The notes beneath the pieces are model-generated. The model had not been told where the DNA came from. It did no database searches and saw nothing but the letters and a program-made list of their open reading frames with translations. 64,000 nucleotides of DNA, from NCBI GenBank assembly GCA_964434425.1, contig CAYSVH010000003.1:186001-250000 (forward strand). Reading direction: 5' to 3'. Origin of the DNA: CALMEC01 sp964434425 (GTDB lineage Bacteria; Actinomycetota; Thermoleophilia; Miltoncostaeales; Miltoncostaeaceae). A program made the position numbers and the translations under genes. Position 1 is the first letter of the stretch; each line of letters starts with the position of its first letter. This document shows positions 51,983-60,542 of the stretch, in pieces.

Positions 51983-52783
51983 CTACGGTTTGCGCGCCAG
52001 TGCGAACAGCTTCATGAACTCGTAGCGCCAGCCCCGCGGGCCGGAGCGCTCGCGCATCTTCTCCTCGACCTTCGCCAGCCACGCCGCCACCTCGGGCGTG
52101 CCGGGATCGCCGATGATGTGCCCCGCCACCACGCGCATGCGCTCCATGTACTCCTCAACCGGGACGTGGCGCACGCGGCGCTCCATCCAGATGTCGATGG
52201 GTTCCAGCCCTGCGGAGACGAGATACGCCTCCATCTCGGGGATGTCGCGCAGATTGCCGTCGAACGCGCCGAGCCACTGGTAGTTGATGGGCTCGACGTC
52301 GGCGATGACATCACGGTAGTCCTGCTCGCCCCCCTTACCGGAGCACAGGATCGCCAGAACCGCACCGGGTTTCATGGCGCGGGCCATCTGCTCGGCGGCC
52401 ACCCGGCGATGCTGGAACCAGTGGTACGCCATCGAACAGATGACGAGATCGAACGCCGCGGCGGGCACCGGCATGTCCTCGACCCCGGCCTCGTGCAGCG
52501 TGATGTCCACGTTCGGGATGTCGCCGAGCTTCTCCCGGAACTGCGCGAGCATCCCCTCGGCCGGGTCGACGCCCGTGACGCGCGCGGGTGCGAAGCGGTC
52601 GATCAGTGCCTGAGTGGCCCAGCCGGTTCCGCACCCGACGTCGAGCACGTCGTCGTATGTGCCGGGCGGGATCGAGAGCACCAGACGCTGCGCGCCCTCG
52701 ATGTTGTAGCGAACGGCCCCGTCGTAGTCGGAGGCCGTCTCGGTGAACCCCCCGGCGATGGTGTCTCGGCGATCGGTCGTCAT
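51983..52783 (-). CDS. Class I SAM-dependent methyltransferase
   Basis: 266-residue methyltransferase of the UbiE/Methyltransf_11 type. Motif I is VLDVGCGTGWATQAL, the acidic ribose residue is in VTGVDPAEGML, and post-motif I FDLVICSMAYHWF contains the frequent CSMAYHWF box. The target is unknown. An in-line LLM oxidoreductase gene lies 66 bases upstream, so they may form a two-gene unit. Confidence 0.92.
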   Translation of the reverse strand: MTTDRRDTIAGGFTETASDYDGAVRYNIEGAQRLVLSIPPGTYDDVLDVGCGTGWATQALIDRFAPARVTGVDPAEGMLAQFREKLGDIPNVDITLHEAGVEDMPVPAAAFDLVICSMAYHWFQHRRVAAEQMARAMKPGAVLAILCSGKGGEQDYRDVIADVEPINYQWLGAFDGNLRDIPEMEAYLVSAGLEPIDIWMERRVRHVPVEEYMERMRVVAGHIIGDPGTPEVAAWLAKVEEKMRERSGPRGWRYEFMKLFALARKP

Positions 52784-52849
52784 GGACGTGACCCTAACCG
52801 ATTAGGGAGCCGTACGCACGCCGTGCGATCCCGCCCGCCGCCACGGGCG

Positions 52850-53932
52850 TCACGACGCGTCGATGCCCCCGTCCAGGATCTCCCGCACCCGCGGGATGAC
52901 CTCCTCGCCGTAGAGCCGGATCGACTCCATCCGCTTCTCGTGCGACAGGCCGCCGACCGCGTACTTGAGCTGGAACCGCGACAGACCGAGCAGACGGATC
53001 ACCGCCGCCATCTTCGCGGCGACCGTCTCGGGTGAGCCGACGAACAGTGCACCGTCCGGACCCGTCTGCGCATCGAACACGCGGCGTGTGTACGGGCCGC
53101 CCCAGCCACGCTCCCTCCCGATCCGGGTGAACGACTCGGACTGCCCCGGGAACATCTCGTCCTGCGCCTGCTCGTCCGTCGCCGCCAAATGACCCGGGCA
53201 ATGGATGCCGACGGGAAGGTCCTCGGGCATGCCGGACTCCCGGAGGGATCGCCGGTAGAGCTCGACGAAGGGAGCGAAGCGCGCCGGCGACCCCCCGATC
53301 ACGGCGAGGAGCAGCGGCATGCCGTACCGCGCCGCACGCACCACCGACTCGGGGGTACCGCCCACACCGACCCATGCCGGGACGCGCCCCAGCTCGGTCG
53401 GCGGATACACGCGTTGATCCTCCAACGGGGCGCGCTTCGTCCCTGCCCATGTGACCGCCTCCTCCGCCTGGAGGGCCGCGAAGAGGTCGAGCTTCTCGGT
53501 GAAGAGCGTCTCGTAGTCCTCCAGGGCGTGGCCGAAGAGACGGAACGACTCCGTGAACGACCCACGTCCCAGCTGCACCTCGGCGCGCCCCTCCGACAGC
53601 GCGGCCAGGGTCGCGAAGCGTTCGTAGACGCGTACGGGGTCGTCCGAGCTCAGAACGGTCACGCCGGTCCCCAGACGGATTCGCGTCGTCCGACCGGCGA
53701 TGACGGCGAGGACGACGTCGGGTGCACTGATCGCGAAGTCCGGCCGGTGATGCTCACCCAGGCCGATGTAGTCGATGCCGAGTCCGTCGGCCAGTACCGC
53801 CTCGGCGACGACCTCACGCAGCACCGGGGGATGGAGCCGCGGGTCGCTGCGCGGAACATCACCGAACGTATCGATCCCGAACGTGGGTCGCACCGGGGTC
53901 CCCAGGATCTCGTACCAGGCGTCGCCACTCAT
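52850..53932 (-). CDS. LLM-class flavin-dependent oxidoreductase (second)
   Basis: 360-residue luciferase-like monooxygenase. It has the GIDTFGDVP N-terminus, YIGLGEHHRPDFAIS (substrate/flavin loop), TRIRLGTGVTVLSSDDPVRV, QLGRGSFTESF and GVGGTPESVVRAARYGMPL. This is the group with the EHH motif usual for FMN-type luciferase relatives, unlike the 2339 gene. Substrate unknown. The start is ATG 53932; upstream lie REP-like hairpins. Confidence 0.93.
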   Translation of the reverse strand: MSGDAWYEILGTPVRPTFGIDTFGDVPRSDPRLHPPVLREVVAEAVLADGLGIDYIGLGEHHRPDFAISAPDVVLAVIAGRTTRIRLGTGVTVLSSDDPVRVYERFATLAALSEGRAEVQLGRGSFTESFRLFGHALEDYETLFTEKLDLFAALQAEEAVTWAGTKRAPLEDQRVYPPTELGRVPAWVGVGGTPESVVRAARYGMPLLLAVIGGSPARFAPFVELYRRSLRESGMPEDLPVGIHCPGHLAATDEQAQDEMFPGQSESFTRIGRERGWGGPYTRRVFDAQTGPDGALFVGSPETVAAKMAAVIRLLGLSRFQLKYAVGGLSHEKRMESIRLYGEEVIPRVREILDGGIDAS

Positions 53933-53973
53933 GGCCGAGAGCGTAGCCGCACGGCACCGACGCCCGACCGGGT

Positions 53974-54010
53974 CCGCGCAAGGCCGGTGCCAGGCACGGG
54001 ACTTGTGCGG
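53974..54010. repeat. REP-like hairpin, unit 1
   Basis: CCGCGCAAG...GTGCCaGGCAC...CTTGTGCGG: outer 9-bp stem (one G-T pair) and inner GTGCC/GGCAC. Its GTGCC-onward half matches unit 2 at 20 of 24 positions and its first 24 bases match unit 2 inverted with one mismatch. Confidence 0.7.
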
Positions 54011-54072
54011 CATGGGGACACTCGAGACGAATCGGCCATTAGCAGGCACTTCGCGATCGTGCGGTTTGATAC

Positions 54073-54107
54073 TCGCAAGTTAAGTGCCTGGCACCGGACT
54101 TGCGCGG
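54073..54107. repeat. REP-like hairpin, unit 2
   Basis: CGCAAG...GTGCCtGGCACcgga...CTTGCG. With unit 1 it forms an inverted pair about 86 bases apart (REPIN-like). GTGCCTGGCAC cores are typical of repeats mobilised by REP-associated tyrosine transposases; none is in the window. Confidence 0.7.
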
Positions 54108-54160
54108 GCTCCTCACCGCGGGTGGAGCGTCGGCCACGGACCACGCTCACCAAACGCTCA

Positions 54161-54185
54161 AGCGGGTGCCAGGTCACTGCCAGAC
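54161..54185. repeat. Degenerate REP-like unit 3
   Basis: GCGGGTGCCAGGTCACTGCCAG shares the GGTGCCAGG.CAC core with units 1 and 2 but with an inserted T and a poor outer stem. Confidence 0.35.
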
Positions 54186-54240
54186 GACGCTGCTTCCATG
54201 GGTTCTGCGGCAATCAGAAACGACCGACGAAAGGTGATTC

Positions 54241-54651
54241 ATGGACAGCACCCCCACCCCCGACTCCACTCCCCGGCGCGGCGCTCCGCGCGCGGTTCTC
54301 GTATCGGCCATGGCCCTCGGCCTGGCCGCCGGCGGCTACGGCCTCGCGAGCGCCGCGTCCGGCGGAGGCGATGGCGCAACCCCCTCGTCGTCCTCACCGG
54401 AAGCGGTGCAGCAGACGGCTCCGTCAGGCGACACGTGGACGCCCGTCCAGAGCGAGACGGCACCCGGCGGCTACGGACAGGGCGACGGGCGAACGGGCCC
54501 GAACGGCGAGGACTGCGATCCGGCCGACGGTCGAGGGTCCTCCGGAGGGACCGACGGCTACGGAGGGAGCGGCGCGAGCAGCACGACCCCGTCGTCGGGC
54601 GACGCGGCCGACACGAGCCTCGGCTCCGACGCCGTACAGACACCGTTCTGA
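54241..54651 (+). CDS. Small exported Gly/Ser/Thr-rich protein
   Basis: 136-residue low-complexity protein. Residues ~17-40 form a signal peptide or membrane anchor (AVLVSAMALGLAAGGYGLAS). The rest is an acidic Gly/Ser/Thr/Asp-rich disordered chain (GGYGQGDGRTGPNGEDC, GTDGYGGSGASSTTPSSG). AAGG precedes the ATG by eight bases and a strong terminator follows, which supports a real gene. Function unknown. Confidence 0.65.
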   Translation: MDSTPTPDSTPRRGAPRAVLVSAMALGLAAGGYGLASAASGGGDGATPSSSSPEAVQQTAPSGDTWTPVQSETAPGGYGQGDGRTGPNGEDCDPADGRGSSGGTDGYGGSGASSTTPSSGDAADTSLGSDAVQTPF

Positions 54652-54732
54652 GGAGGCGCCCCTCTCCCACACACGGCCGATGCGGCACCCTGAGACACCG
54701 CTGACCGAGGCTTCCGCATCACCATTCCCCGA

Positions 54733-54769
54733 ACCTGAGTGGCCGGTGTCCTGCACCGGCCACTCAGGT
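54733..54769. terminator. 16-bp terminator hairpin
   Basis: ACCTGAGTGGCCGGTG pairs exactly with CACCGGCCACTCAGGT around TCCTG, between the convergent small exported-protein and NeuD-like genes. Confidence 0.85.
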
Positions 54770-54786
54770 CCCGGGGGACGCCGACC

Positions 54787-55536
54787 TCAGGATGCGAGAG
54801 GCTGACCGGGCACCCGCGACGCCCTGTCGACGGCGAGGAGATGCGCCGGAGCACCGACCACCGTCACACCCGCGGGGACATCGCGGGTCACGACCGCACC
54901 CGATCCCACCACCGCGCCCTTCCCGACGCGGCGCCCTTCAAGCACAGTCGCACCCGAACCGACATGTGCCCCGTTCTCGATCTGAGCCCCGCCGCCGAGA
55001 ACGGCCCCCGAGGCGATGTGGGCGTGTGCGCCGACCGAGGCGTCGTGACCGATGATCGCGCCCGCATTGACGATGGCGCCGACGCCGACGGTCGCCCCGA
55101 CATTGAGGATCGCGCCGGCGAGGACCTGGGCGGCGTCCGCCACATACGCGCGAGGCGAGACCACGGCCGAGCGGTGGATGATCGGCGGGAGAGCGAACCC
55201 GGCGCCGTGGAGGATGTGGAACACGCGCCGCCGGGCCGACGTCAGGCCGACGCCACCGACCCCCACGAACGCCGCGGCAGCCGGGGGGCCGACGAGGTCC
55301 TCGTCATAGGCCCCCAGGACGGGGACCCCCAGAACGGACCGCCCCGCCAGACGCGGATCGTCGTCGTAGACCCCGAGGATCCGGTATCCGCCCACGACGC
55401 TGCGCATGGCGTCGATCACACAGCGGGCATGCCCGCCCGCACCGATGCCGATCACCGGGATCGGCGCGTCGCCGCCCACGTTCGAGCCGGGAGACGCGCC
55501 CACCGCCAGGATTCCCTGTGTCCGTACCTCAGCCAT
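54787..55536 (-). CDS. NeuD/PglD-like sugar O- or N-acyltransferase
   Basis: 249-residue acyltransferase. An N-terminal Rossmann-like sugar-nucleotide domain (VIGIGAGGHARCVIDAM, ILGVYDDD) is followed from ~115 by a left-handed beta-helix of hexapeptide repeats: LAGAILNVGATVGVGAIVNA, AIIGHDASVGAHAHIASGAV and LGGGAQIENGAHVGSGAT. The catalytic histidine is in IIGHDAS. This family acetylates bacillosamine, sialic acid or similar sugars for surface glycans, which fits galE and the PHP phosphatase elsewhere in the window. GGAGGAG precedes the ATG. Confidence 0.9.
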   Translation of the reverse strand: MAEVRTQGILAVGASPGSNVGGDAPIPVIGIGAGGHARCVIDAMRSVVGGYRILGVYDDDPRLAGRSVLGVPVLGAYDEDLVGPPAAAAFVGVGGVGLTSARRRVFHILHGAGFALPPIIHRSAVVSPRAYVADAAQVLAGAILNVGATVGVGAIVNAGAIIGHDASVGAHAHIASGAVLGGGAQIENGAHVGSGATVLEGRRVGKGAVVGSGAVVTRDVPAGVTVVGAPAHLLAVDRASRVPGQPLAS

Positions 55537-55599
55537 CTCGACTCCTCCGCCGTTGACTCACAGCCTACTCTTTCTCTATCGGCGAAGTAGAGATTGAAC

Positions 55600-55636
55600 C
55601 ACAAATACCGAATTGCCAATGGTGTTTGTGTATATT
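55600..55636 (+). promoter_or_regulatory. Probable promoter and operator of the peroxiredoxin gene
   Basis: In an AT-rich island, CACAAATACC (55600-55609) and GGTGTTTGTG (55621-55630) form an inverted repeat with one T-G mismatch and an 11-base spacer. TATATT (55631-55636) directly follows as a -10. No good -35 exists at the right distance, so an activator bound to the repeat may be needed. Confidence 0.5.
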
Positions 55637-55678
55637 AGGTGGACCAGAGGATTGACCAGCTTTTCGACGGAGGAACAG

Positions 55679-56353
55679 ATGGCATTGCAGATCGGGCAGC
55701 AGGCCCCCAACTTCCAGGCCCAGACGACCGAGGGCGAGATCGACTTCCACGAGTGGGTGGGCGACTCGTGGGCCGTTCTCTTCTCGCACCCCAAGGACTT
55801 CACCCCGGTGTGCACCACCGAGCTCGGTCGGCTCGCGACCCTGAAGCCCGAGTTCGACCAGCGCGGCGCCAAGGTCGTCGGCCTCTCGGTCGACCCCCTC
55901 GACCGCCACAAGGAGTGGTCGAAGGACATCGCGGACGTGGCGGGCACCGAGGTCAACTACCCCCTCATCGCCGACACCGACTACACGGTGTCGAAGCTCT
56001 ACGACATGCTCCCCGCGGACGTCTCCGGCGACGCGACCGAGCGGACACCGGCCGACAACCAGACGGTGCGCAACGTCTACATCATCGGCCCGGACAAGAA
56101 GGTCAAGCTCGTCCTCGCCTACCCGATGTCGACCGGCCGCAACTTCGACGAGATCCTTCGCGTGATCGACAGCCTCAAGCTGACGGCGGAGCACCAGGTC
56201 TCGACGCCGGCCGACTGGAAGAACGGCGACAACGTCTTCCTCGCCGGCACCGTCTCGGACGAGCAGGCTCGCGAGATCTACCCGGACGGATGGGAGCAGC
56301 CCAAGCCGTACATCCGCATCGTCCCCCAGCCCAACGGGTCGTCGGGATCATGA
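55679..56353 (+). CDS. 1-Cys peroxiredoxin (Prx6 type)
   Basis: 224-residue cytosolic peroxidase that reduces H2O2, alkyl hydroperoxides or peroxynitrite. The peroxidatic Cys45 lies in SHPKDFTPVCTTELGRLA; the arginine of the active site is in PSTGRNF-like position (YPMSTGRNFDEILRVIDSL). No second cysteine occurs, so recycling needs an external thiol. The C-terminal extension (TPADWKNGDNVFL, WEQPKPYIRI) is typical of the Prx6 subfamily. GGAGG precedes the ATG. Its stop overlaps the carbonic anhydrase start (ATGA). Confidence 0.95.
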   Translation: MALQIGQQAPNFQAQTTEGEIDFHEWVGDSWAVLFSHPKDFTPVCTTELGRLATLKPEFDQRGAKVVGLSVDPLDRHKEWSKDIADVAGTEVNYPLIADTDYTVSKLYDMLPADVSGDATERTPADNQTVRNVYIIGPDKKVKLVLAYPMSTGRNFDEILRVIDSLKLTAEHQVSTPADWKNGDNVFLAGTVSDEQAREIYPDGWEQPKPYIRIVPQPNGSSGS

Positions 56354-56841
56354 GCGTCACCGACGAGTTCGTACAGAACGCCTCGTCCTACCGGGAGGGA
56401 TTCGACAAGGGCGACCTGCCGATGCCTCCGGGCCGGAAGGTCGCGATCGTGGCCTGCATGGATGCGCGACTCAATCCGTACGGACTCCTCGGACTCAGCG
56501 AGGGCGAGGCCCATGTCATCCGGAACGCCGGAGGCGGCGTCACCGACGACGTGATCCGGTCCCTCGCCATCTCGCAGCGCCTGCTCGGCACCGAGGAGAT
56601 CGTCCTCATCCATCACACCGACTGCGGCATGCTGACCTTCACGGACGACGCCTTCCGATCGGGAATCGAGGAGGAGACCGGGATCCGCCCGCCCTGGGCG
56701 GCCGAGGCCTTCAGCAACCCGGTCGCGGACGTCCGCCAGTCGATCGCGCGGATCGCGAACAGCCCGTTCATCCCGATCCGCGATCGGGTGCGAGGGTTCG
56801 TCTACGACGTGACGGACGGAAGCCTCAACGAGGTGACCTGA
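56350..56841 (+). CDS. Beta-class carbonic anhydrase (type II, small)
   Basis: 163-residue zinc enzyme that hydrates CO2. Zinc ligands are Cys36, His89 and Cys92 (VAIVACMDARL and HHTDCGM), with the Asp38-Arg40 dyad; this is the short Rv1284-like type. RNAGGGVTDDVIRSLAISQ is family-typical. It is translated with the peroxiredoxin through a four-base overlap, so both should respond to the same signal. The protein probably dimerises. Confidence 0.94.
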   Translation: MSVTDEFVQNASSYREGFDKGDLPMPPGRKVAIVACMDARLNPYGLLGLSEGEAHVIRNAGGGVTDDVIRSLAISQRLLGTEEIVLIHHTDCGMLTFTDDAFRSGIEEETGIRPPWAAEAFSNPVADVRQSIARIANSPFIPIRDRVRGFVYDVTDGSLNEVT

Positions 56842-56875
56842 GGCCACGTCACCCACCGCTCACCCGGCGACCTCT

Positions 56876-56928
56876 CGAAGCGCCCCGCCACCCGGATCCG
56901 ATACTCACACCGGGAGCGGGGCGCTTCG
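56876..56928 (+). terminator. Long-loop terminator of the peroxiredoxin-carbonic anhydrase operon
   Basis: CGAAGCGCCCCGC pairs exactly with GCGGGGCGCTTCG (13 bp); the loop contains a second CCCGG/CCGGG stem. TCATTT follows. Confidence 0.8.
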
Positions 56929-57006
56929 TCATTTCGCGGCGGTACGTGCGTCCACCGAGCACCGGTCGGCCCGGTACGCCGCGCATTCCAATCTCCACCT
57001 CATGCC

Positions 57007-57035
57007 TTGACAATAACCCGCCGATGGTTAAATAT
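57007..57035 (+). promoter_or_regulatory. Sigma-70-like promoter of the PuuD-like gene
   Basis: TTGACA (57007-57012) is followed after 16 bases by TAAATA/AAATAT (57029-57035), one of the few consensus-like housekeeping promoters in the window. Transcription should start near 57042. Confidence 0.6.
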
Positions 57036-57159
57036 GGGAAAGTCGATGGTGATTACTGGTTTTCATTCGTCAGGCGCGGGCACGGCCGCGATCCGTGGGC
57101 ACGGGGAGGTCCCCACCGGCACCGGTGGCGCATCCGCTGCGACGGTCCGTCTGCCGCGC

Positions 57160-57903
57160 GTGACCCGGCCGAACCGAACCCGGCGCCGACCCGTGATCGC
57201 CGTGACGATGGGCATCGAGGATGTGAGCTGGGGAACCGGATGGCGCGGTCGCGCCGCCATGCTCCCGTTCGACTATGTGCGGTCAATCCGCGCCGCCGGC
57301 GGCCTCCCCGTTCTGGTGCCACCCGACGAGCACCTGCGCGACGATCCCGATGAGATCCTCGACGTGGCGGACGCCGTCCTCTTCACGGGTGGGGCCGACA
57401 TCCACCCCACCGCCTACGGCCGAGCGCCCGGCGATCACCTCGAGGCGGTGGACCGTCTCCGTGATCGGGTCGAGCTCGCCATCATGCGACGCGCACTCGA
57501 ACGCGACCTTCCCGTCCTCGGCATCTGCCGAGGTTTTCAGCTGCTCAACATCGCCGCCGGAGGAACGCTGCACCAGCACCTTCCGGAGGCCGTGGGACAC
57601 GCGCACCACCGCCGCTCGATCGGTACGTTCGCCGGCAACCACCATCCCGTCACCCTTGCCCCGGGGTCCCGCATCTCGGCCCTCGAGGAAGCGGCGGAGA
57701 TCACGCGGGCGTCACATCATCACCAGGGAGTCGACAGGGTGGCCGCGGGCGTCGCGGTCACCGCGCGGTGCCCGTACGACGAGCTGCCGGAGGCGATCGA
57801 GATCCCCGATCTGTCGTTCGCCGTCGCCGTCCAGTGGCACCCCGAGGTGGAGAACGACTGCGCCCCGATCCACGGGCTGGTGACCACGGCGGTGCGCGGA
57901 TGA
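57160..57903 (+). CDS. Gamma-glutamyl-gamma-aminobutyrate hydrolase-like (PuuD, peptidase C26) protein
   Basis: 247-residue class I glutamine-amidotransferase-fold hydrolase. Catalytic Cys is in LPVLGICRGFQLLNIAAGG, His/Glu in FAVAVQWHPEVENDC; the oxyanion GG is in LFTGGADIHPTAYG. Family members release glutamate from gamma-glutamyl-GABA in putrescine breakdown, or act on other gamma-glutamyl compounds. The start is uncertain: GTG 57160 (MTRPNRTRRRPVIAVT) fits homologues best, while ATG 57046 would sit almost at the predicted transcript start and GTG 57193 trims the first strand. No ribosome site decides it. No other put/puu genes nearby. Confidence 0.88.
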   Translation: MTRPNRTRRRPVIAVTMGIEDVSWGTGWRGRAAMLPFDYVRSIRAAGGLPVLVPPDEHLRDDPDEILDVADAVLFTGGADIHPTAYGRAPGDHLEAVDRLRDRVELAIMRRALERDLPVLGICRGFQLLNIAAGGTLHQHLPEAVGHAHHRRSIGTFAGNHHPVTLAPGSRISALEEAAEITRASHHHQGVDRVAAGVAVTARCPYDELPEAIEIPDLSFAVAVQWHPEVENDCAPIHGLVTTAVRG

Positions 57904-58027
57904 TGAGGAGAACGAGTGCGACGGTCGGGCGAGTGCTCACCGGGCCGGCAGGGCGTCACACCATGACACGGCCATACCGTCCCGCTCCGATCCACCGATC
58001 CGCCCACACCGACGAAGGCCGAAGACG

Positions 58028-58729
58028 ATGCTGACCTCATCCTCCGAGTCATCCGACCGCTCACCTCGTCGCCACCGCCGTACGGTCCTCGCGTGCGTGA
58101 TCGGGTTCATGGGTCTCACCCTCGTGGGCTGCGGCGGATCCGATTCCCTCACGGGAACGTCCACCGGTACGGGTACCGATGAGATGGTCGTCACCGACAC
58201 CATCGGGACCGACGCCACGCCCACCGACACGACGGACACGGATCCCACCGGCACCGGTGACGAGGTCTGGACGAGCACCGTGTCCACCGACACGACGGCG
58301 TTGGCAGGCCCGCCCGGGACCTTTACCGACGCGGCGAGCCGCATCGAGGCCGCCGAGACGGTCACTCTGGACGACGCCAACTTCGTCGGCAACGACGCGG
58401 ACATCTTCTGCATGGTCGCCGATACACCGGACCTCACCGCGTGCGAGACCTTCGAAAGCCGTCATCCCGCACCGGCCGGCATGTGCACCCATCCGAACAT
58501 GCCGAAGGACGTGGGCCGCATCGAGATGGACGGATCGGGCGTCACGCCGGTGTGCAACTCGGACACCATCCGCATGCCCGGGGAGCAGCGGATCGCATCG
58601 GGCACGGCGGTGCGGTCGCCTGACGGGTCGCGCCGGTGCATCGCCCTGCCCGAGGGCGTGGTGTGCATCGACATGAGAGCACGCCGGGGCTTCTTCCTGG
58701 GCAACGTGGAGTACGCGATCCTCTCCTGA
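58028..58729 (+). CDS. Hypothetical lipoprotein
   Basis: 233-residue exported lipoprotein: signal peptide with lipobox Cys35 (LTLVGC), a Thr/Asp/Gly-rich spacer (~40 residues), and a C-terminal domain with six cysteines (FCMVADTPDLTACETF, MCTHPNM, VCNSDTI, RCIALPEGVVCIDM) that likely form disulfides. No family recognised. The closing motif RGFFLGNVEYAIL follows the cysteine pair. Probably surface-exposed on the outer face of the membrane. Confidence 0.75.
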   Translation: MLTSSSESSDRSPRRHRRTVLACVIGFMGLTLVGCGGSDSLTGTSTGTGTDEMVVTDTIGTDATPTDTTDTDPTGTGDEVWTSTVSTDTTALAGPPGTFTDAASRIEAAETVTLDDANFVGNDADIFCMVADTPDLTACETFESRHPAPAGMCTHPNMPKDVGRIEMDGSGVTPVCNSDTIRMPGEQRIASGTAVRSPDGSRRCIALPEGVVCIDMRARRGFFLGNVEYAILS

Positions 58730-58886
58730 CCTCTCTGCGGTGCCCGGCGGATCACGGAGGAAGGGCCGCGTGCGTCACGTCCGCGGTCCACGGGAGCGAC
58801 CCCGCATCGGCTCGGCGGGATCGGAGAAGCGTGACGGCGGAACACCCGGCGGCGTAGTAGGGGCATCACGCCCCAAGGACCGACCG

Positions 58887-59445
58887 ATGTCGCCCGCTCT
58901 CCACCGCACGTCGCCGCCGCATCCTCATCCTCGTCGTCGTGATCACCGCACTCGTCGCCACACCGGCTTCGCCACGGCCCTGCCGGCGGACCACCCGTCC
59001 GGTGCGACGGCGACGGGCGACGGAGTCGTGCTCACCCGGGGAAGATGGCGACGACGCGCCTGATGCGCGGGCGTGCACGGTGACCACACCACAGCCGGTA
59101 CCCCGTCGCGCTTTCGCCCAGCGGTGTCGATGGCGATCGTCGCTCGTCCTCGCAACACTCCCGTTCGCGATGGCGGTGACGTCGCAGGCGCGCACCCTCG
59201 CCCTGGACACGATCCGCCCGGCGCATCCGCGGCGGGTGACGATCCGGCTCCGGGGTCGGCCCGCGACCTTCACCCAGCCCGCCCACCTGCCGGCGCGCTT
59301 CGCGACCACCGCGAGCGAGGCCCGGACGATCCCGGTGGGCGCCGAGGAGGACGCCCCGATGGGCGGTGCGGGCCTCGCCTATCCGGGACTCGCGAGCGTG
59401 AGCCGGGGGAGCCGGGGGAGCCGGGGGAGCCGGACGGTGTGGTAG
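58887..59445 (+). pseudogene. Possible frameshifted secreted-protein gene
   Basis: Pieces of a coherent protein appear in different frames: a signal-peptide-like RRRRILILVVVITALVATPA (from ~58908) whose own frame has no start codon, only TAG TAG upstream, then ALPADHPSGATATGDGVVL in the ATG 58887 frame, and RVTIRLRGRPATFTQPAHLP (from ~59239) in the signal-peptide frame. At least two compensating indels would restore one reading frame. Could also be chance in GC-rich DNA. Confidence 0.25.
59401..59433 (+). repeat. 9-base tandem repeat
   Basis: AGCCGGGGG repeated 3.7 times. It would encode a Ser-Arg-Gly run in one frame. Confidence 0.7.
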
Positions 59446-59507
59446 GCGGGTCCGGACCGGGCATGAGACGATGACCCGATGCCGGTTCCCGTCGAGAGGG
59501 TGTCTCA

Positions 59508-60542
59508 ATGCGCGTAGTCGTCGTCGGAGGTGGGATGGCCGGCCTCGTCCTGGCCCAGGGCCTCCGCATCCGCGGGCAAGAACCCGTCGTCCTCGAGCGC
59601 AGCCCGATCGGGACGCTGACGCCGGGCCCCATCATGCTGCCGTTCCAGGCCTACGATCCCCTCACGGACATCGGCCTCATGGATCACGTGCGCCGCGCCG
59701 GCCGGGCCGTGCCGCCGTTCCAGGGTGACGATCCGGTCGCCTACGGCCTGGGGCGCGAGTTCCTCCTGGAGCATCTGCGTACGGACGTCGATATCCGCTT
59801 CGGTTCGACGGTCACGGGCCTCCTGACCGACGGCGACCGCGTCGTCGGATGCCGGATCGCGACCGACGACGGGGAGCAGGAGATCGAGGCCGACCTGGTG
59901 GTGGGAGCCGACGGAACCCTTTCACCCGTGAGGACCATGGCGGGGTTCCCGGCCGAGGTCTACGAGTTCGACACGGCCGTCATATCGTGGCGCAGCGAGG
60001 TCGAGTCGAGTGAGCCGTTCGCCATCCACTTCCTCCCCGACGGCCGCCAGGTGACCATGCTCGGGTGGTCCGGAGGAACCGCGGGGAGCTGGCAGATACC
60101 TCGGCCCCCGGGCGGGTCGGAGGAGGCACTGGCACCGGGGTTCGCCGCCTACCGCCGCAGCTTCGCGCTCATGCTTCCGGCCGCGGCCGAGCCCCTCGCG
60201 GCGGTCACCGTGGATGACTGGTTCTACCGCGCCGGTCAGGGCGTGCGATGCGAGACGTGGTGGCTTCCGGGGGTGGCGCTCATCGGCGAGGCGCTGCACG
60301 CGTTCAACCCCGAGGCGGGCATCGGCTCCGGCCTGGGCATGGGAGACGCCCAGGCGCTCGCCATGGCCGTGGCCGACAACCCGGACGACGCCGACGAGGC
60401 GTGCCGCCGGTGGGAGTACTGGCGACGTCCGGCCCTCGCCCCGTATCTCGCGATGGGAAGCCAGGCGGTCCGGGTGGTGCGCGGCGGTGACCCGCGTCCC
60501 GAGGAGGAGTGGCCGCCGCCCGACCCGTTCCCGACCACGTGA
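59508..60542 (+). CDS. FAD-dependent monooxygenase (PHBH-type)
   Basis: 344-residue flavoprotein hydroxylase. The FAD fold is VVVVGGGMAGLVLAQGLRIR; the DG motif is ADLVVGADGTLSPVR; the second FAD-binding region is VALIGEALHAFNPEAGIGSG, with the conserved GD replaced by GE. GLGMGDAQALAMAVADNP follows as usual. Shorter than para-hydroxybenzoate hydroxylase, like the small RebC/TetX-type monooxygenases. Its stop overlaps the Nudix start (GTGA), so the three genes to 61594 probably share a transcript. Confidence 0.9.
   Translation: MRVVVVGGGMAGLVLAQGLRIRGQEPVVLERSPIGTLTPGPIMLPFQAYDPLTDIGLMDHVRRAGRAVPPFQGDDPVAYGLGREFLLEHLRTDVDIRFGSTVTGLLTDGDRVVGCRIATDDGEQEIEADLVVGADGTLSPVRTMAGFPAEVYEFDTAVISWRSEVESSEPFAIHFLPDGRQVTMLGWSGGTAGSWQIPRPPGGSEEALAPGFAAYRRSFALMLPAAAEPLAAVTVDDWFYRAGQGVRCETWWLPGVALIGEALHAFNPEAGIGSGLGMGDAQALAMAVADNPDDADEACRRWEYWRRPALAPYLAMGSQAVRVVRGGDPRPEEEWPPPDPFPTT

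Larger units (their letters stand above)
58730..59507. other. Gene-poor 780-base region
   Basis: No intact gene is convincing. It contains the degraded secreted-protein candidate at 58887-59445 and the short tandem repeat at 59401-59433. Confidence 0.5.

Noticed and set aside
53974..54190. CRISPR array
   Set aside because: The repeats are inverted hairpins of unequal spacing, not direct repeats with uniform spacers, and no cas gene is present.
55613..55636. TTGCCA/TATATT as a standard -35/-10 promoter
   Set aside because: The spacing is only 12 bases, too short for sigma-70; only the -10 and the inverted repeat were kept.
57007..57159. 49-residue N-terminal extension of the PuuD-like protein from ATG 57046
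   Set aside because: It overlaps the predicted transcript start, opens with AT-rich codons unlike the gene body, and has no family counterpart; kept only as an alternative.
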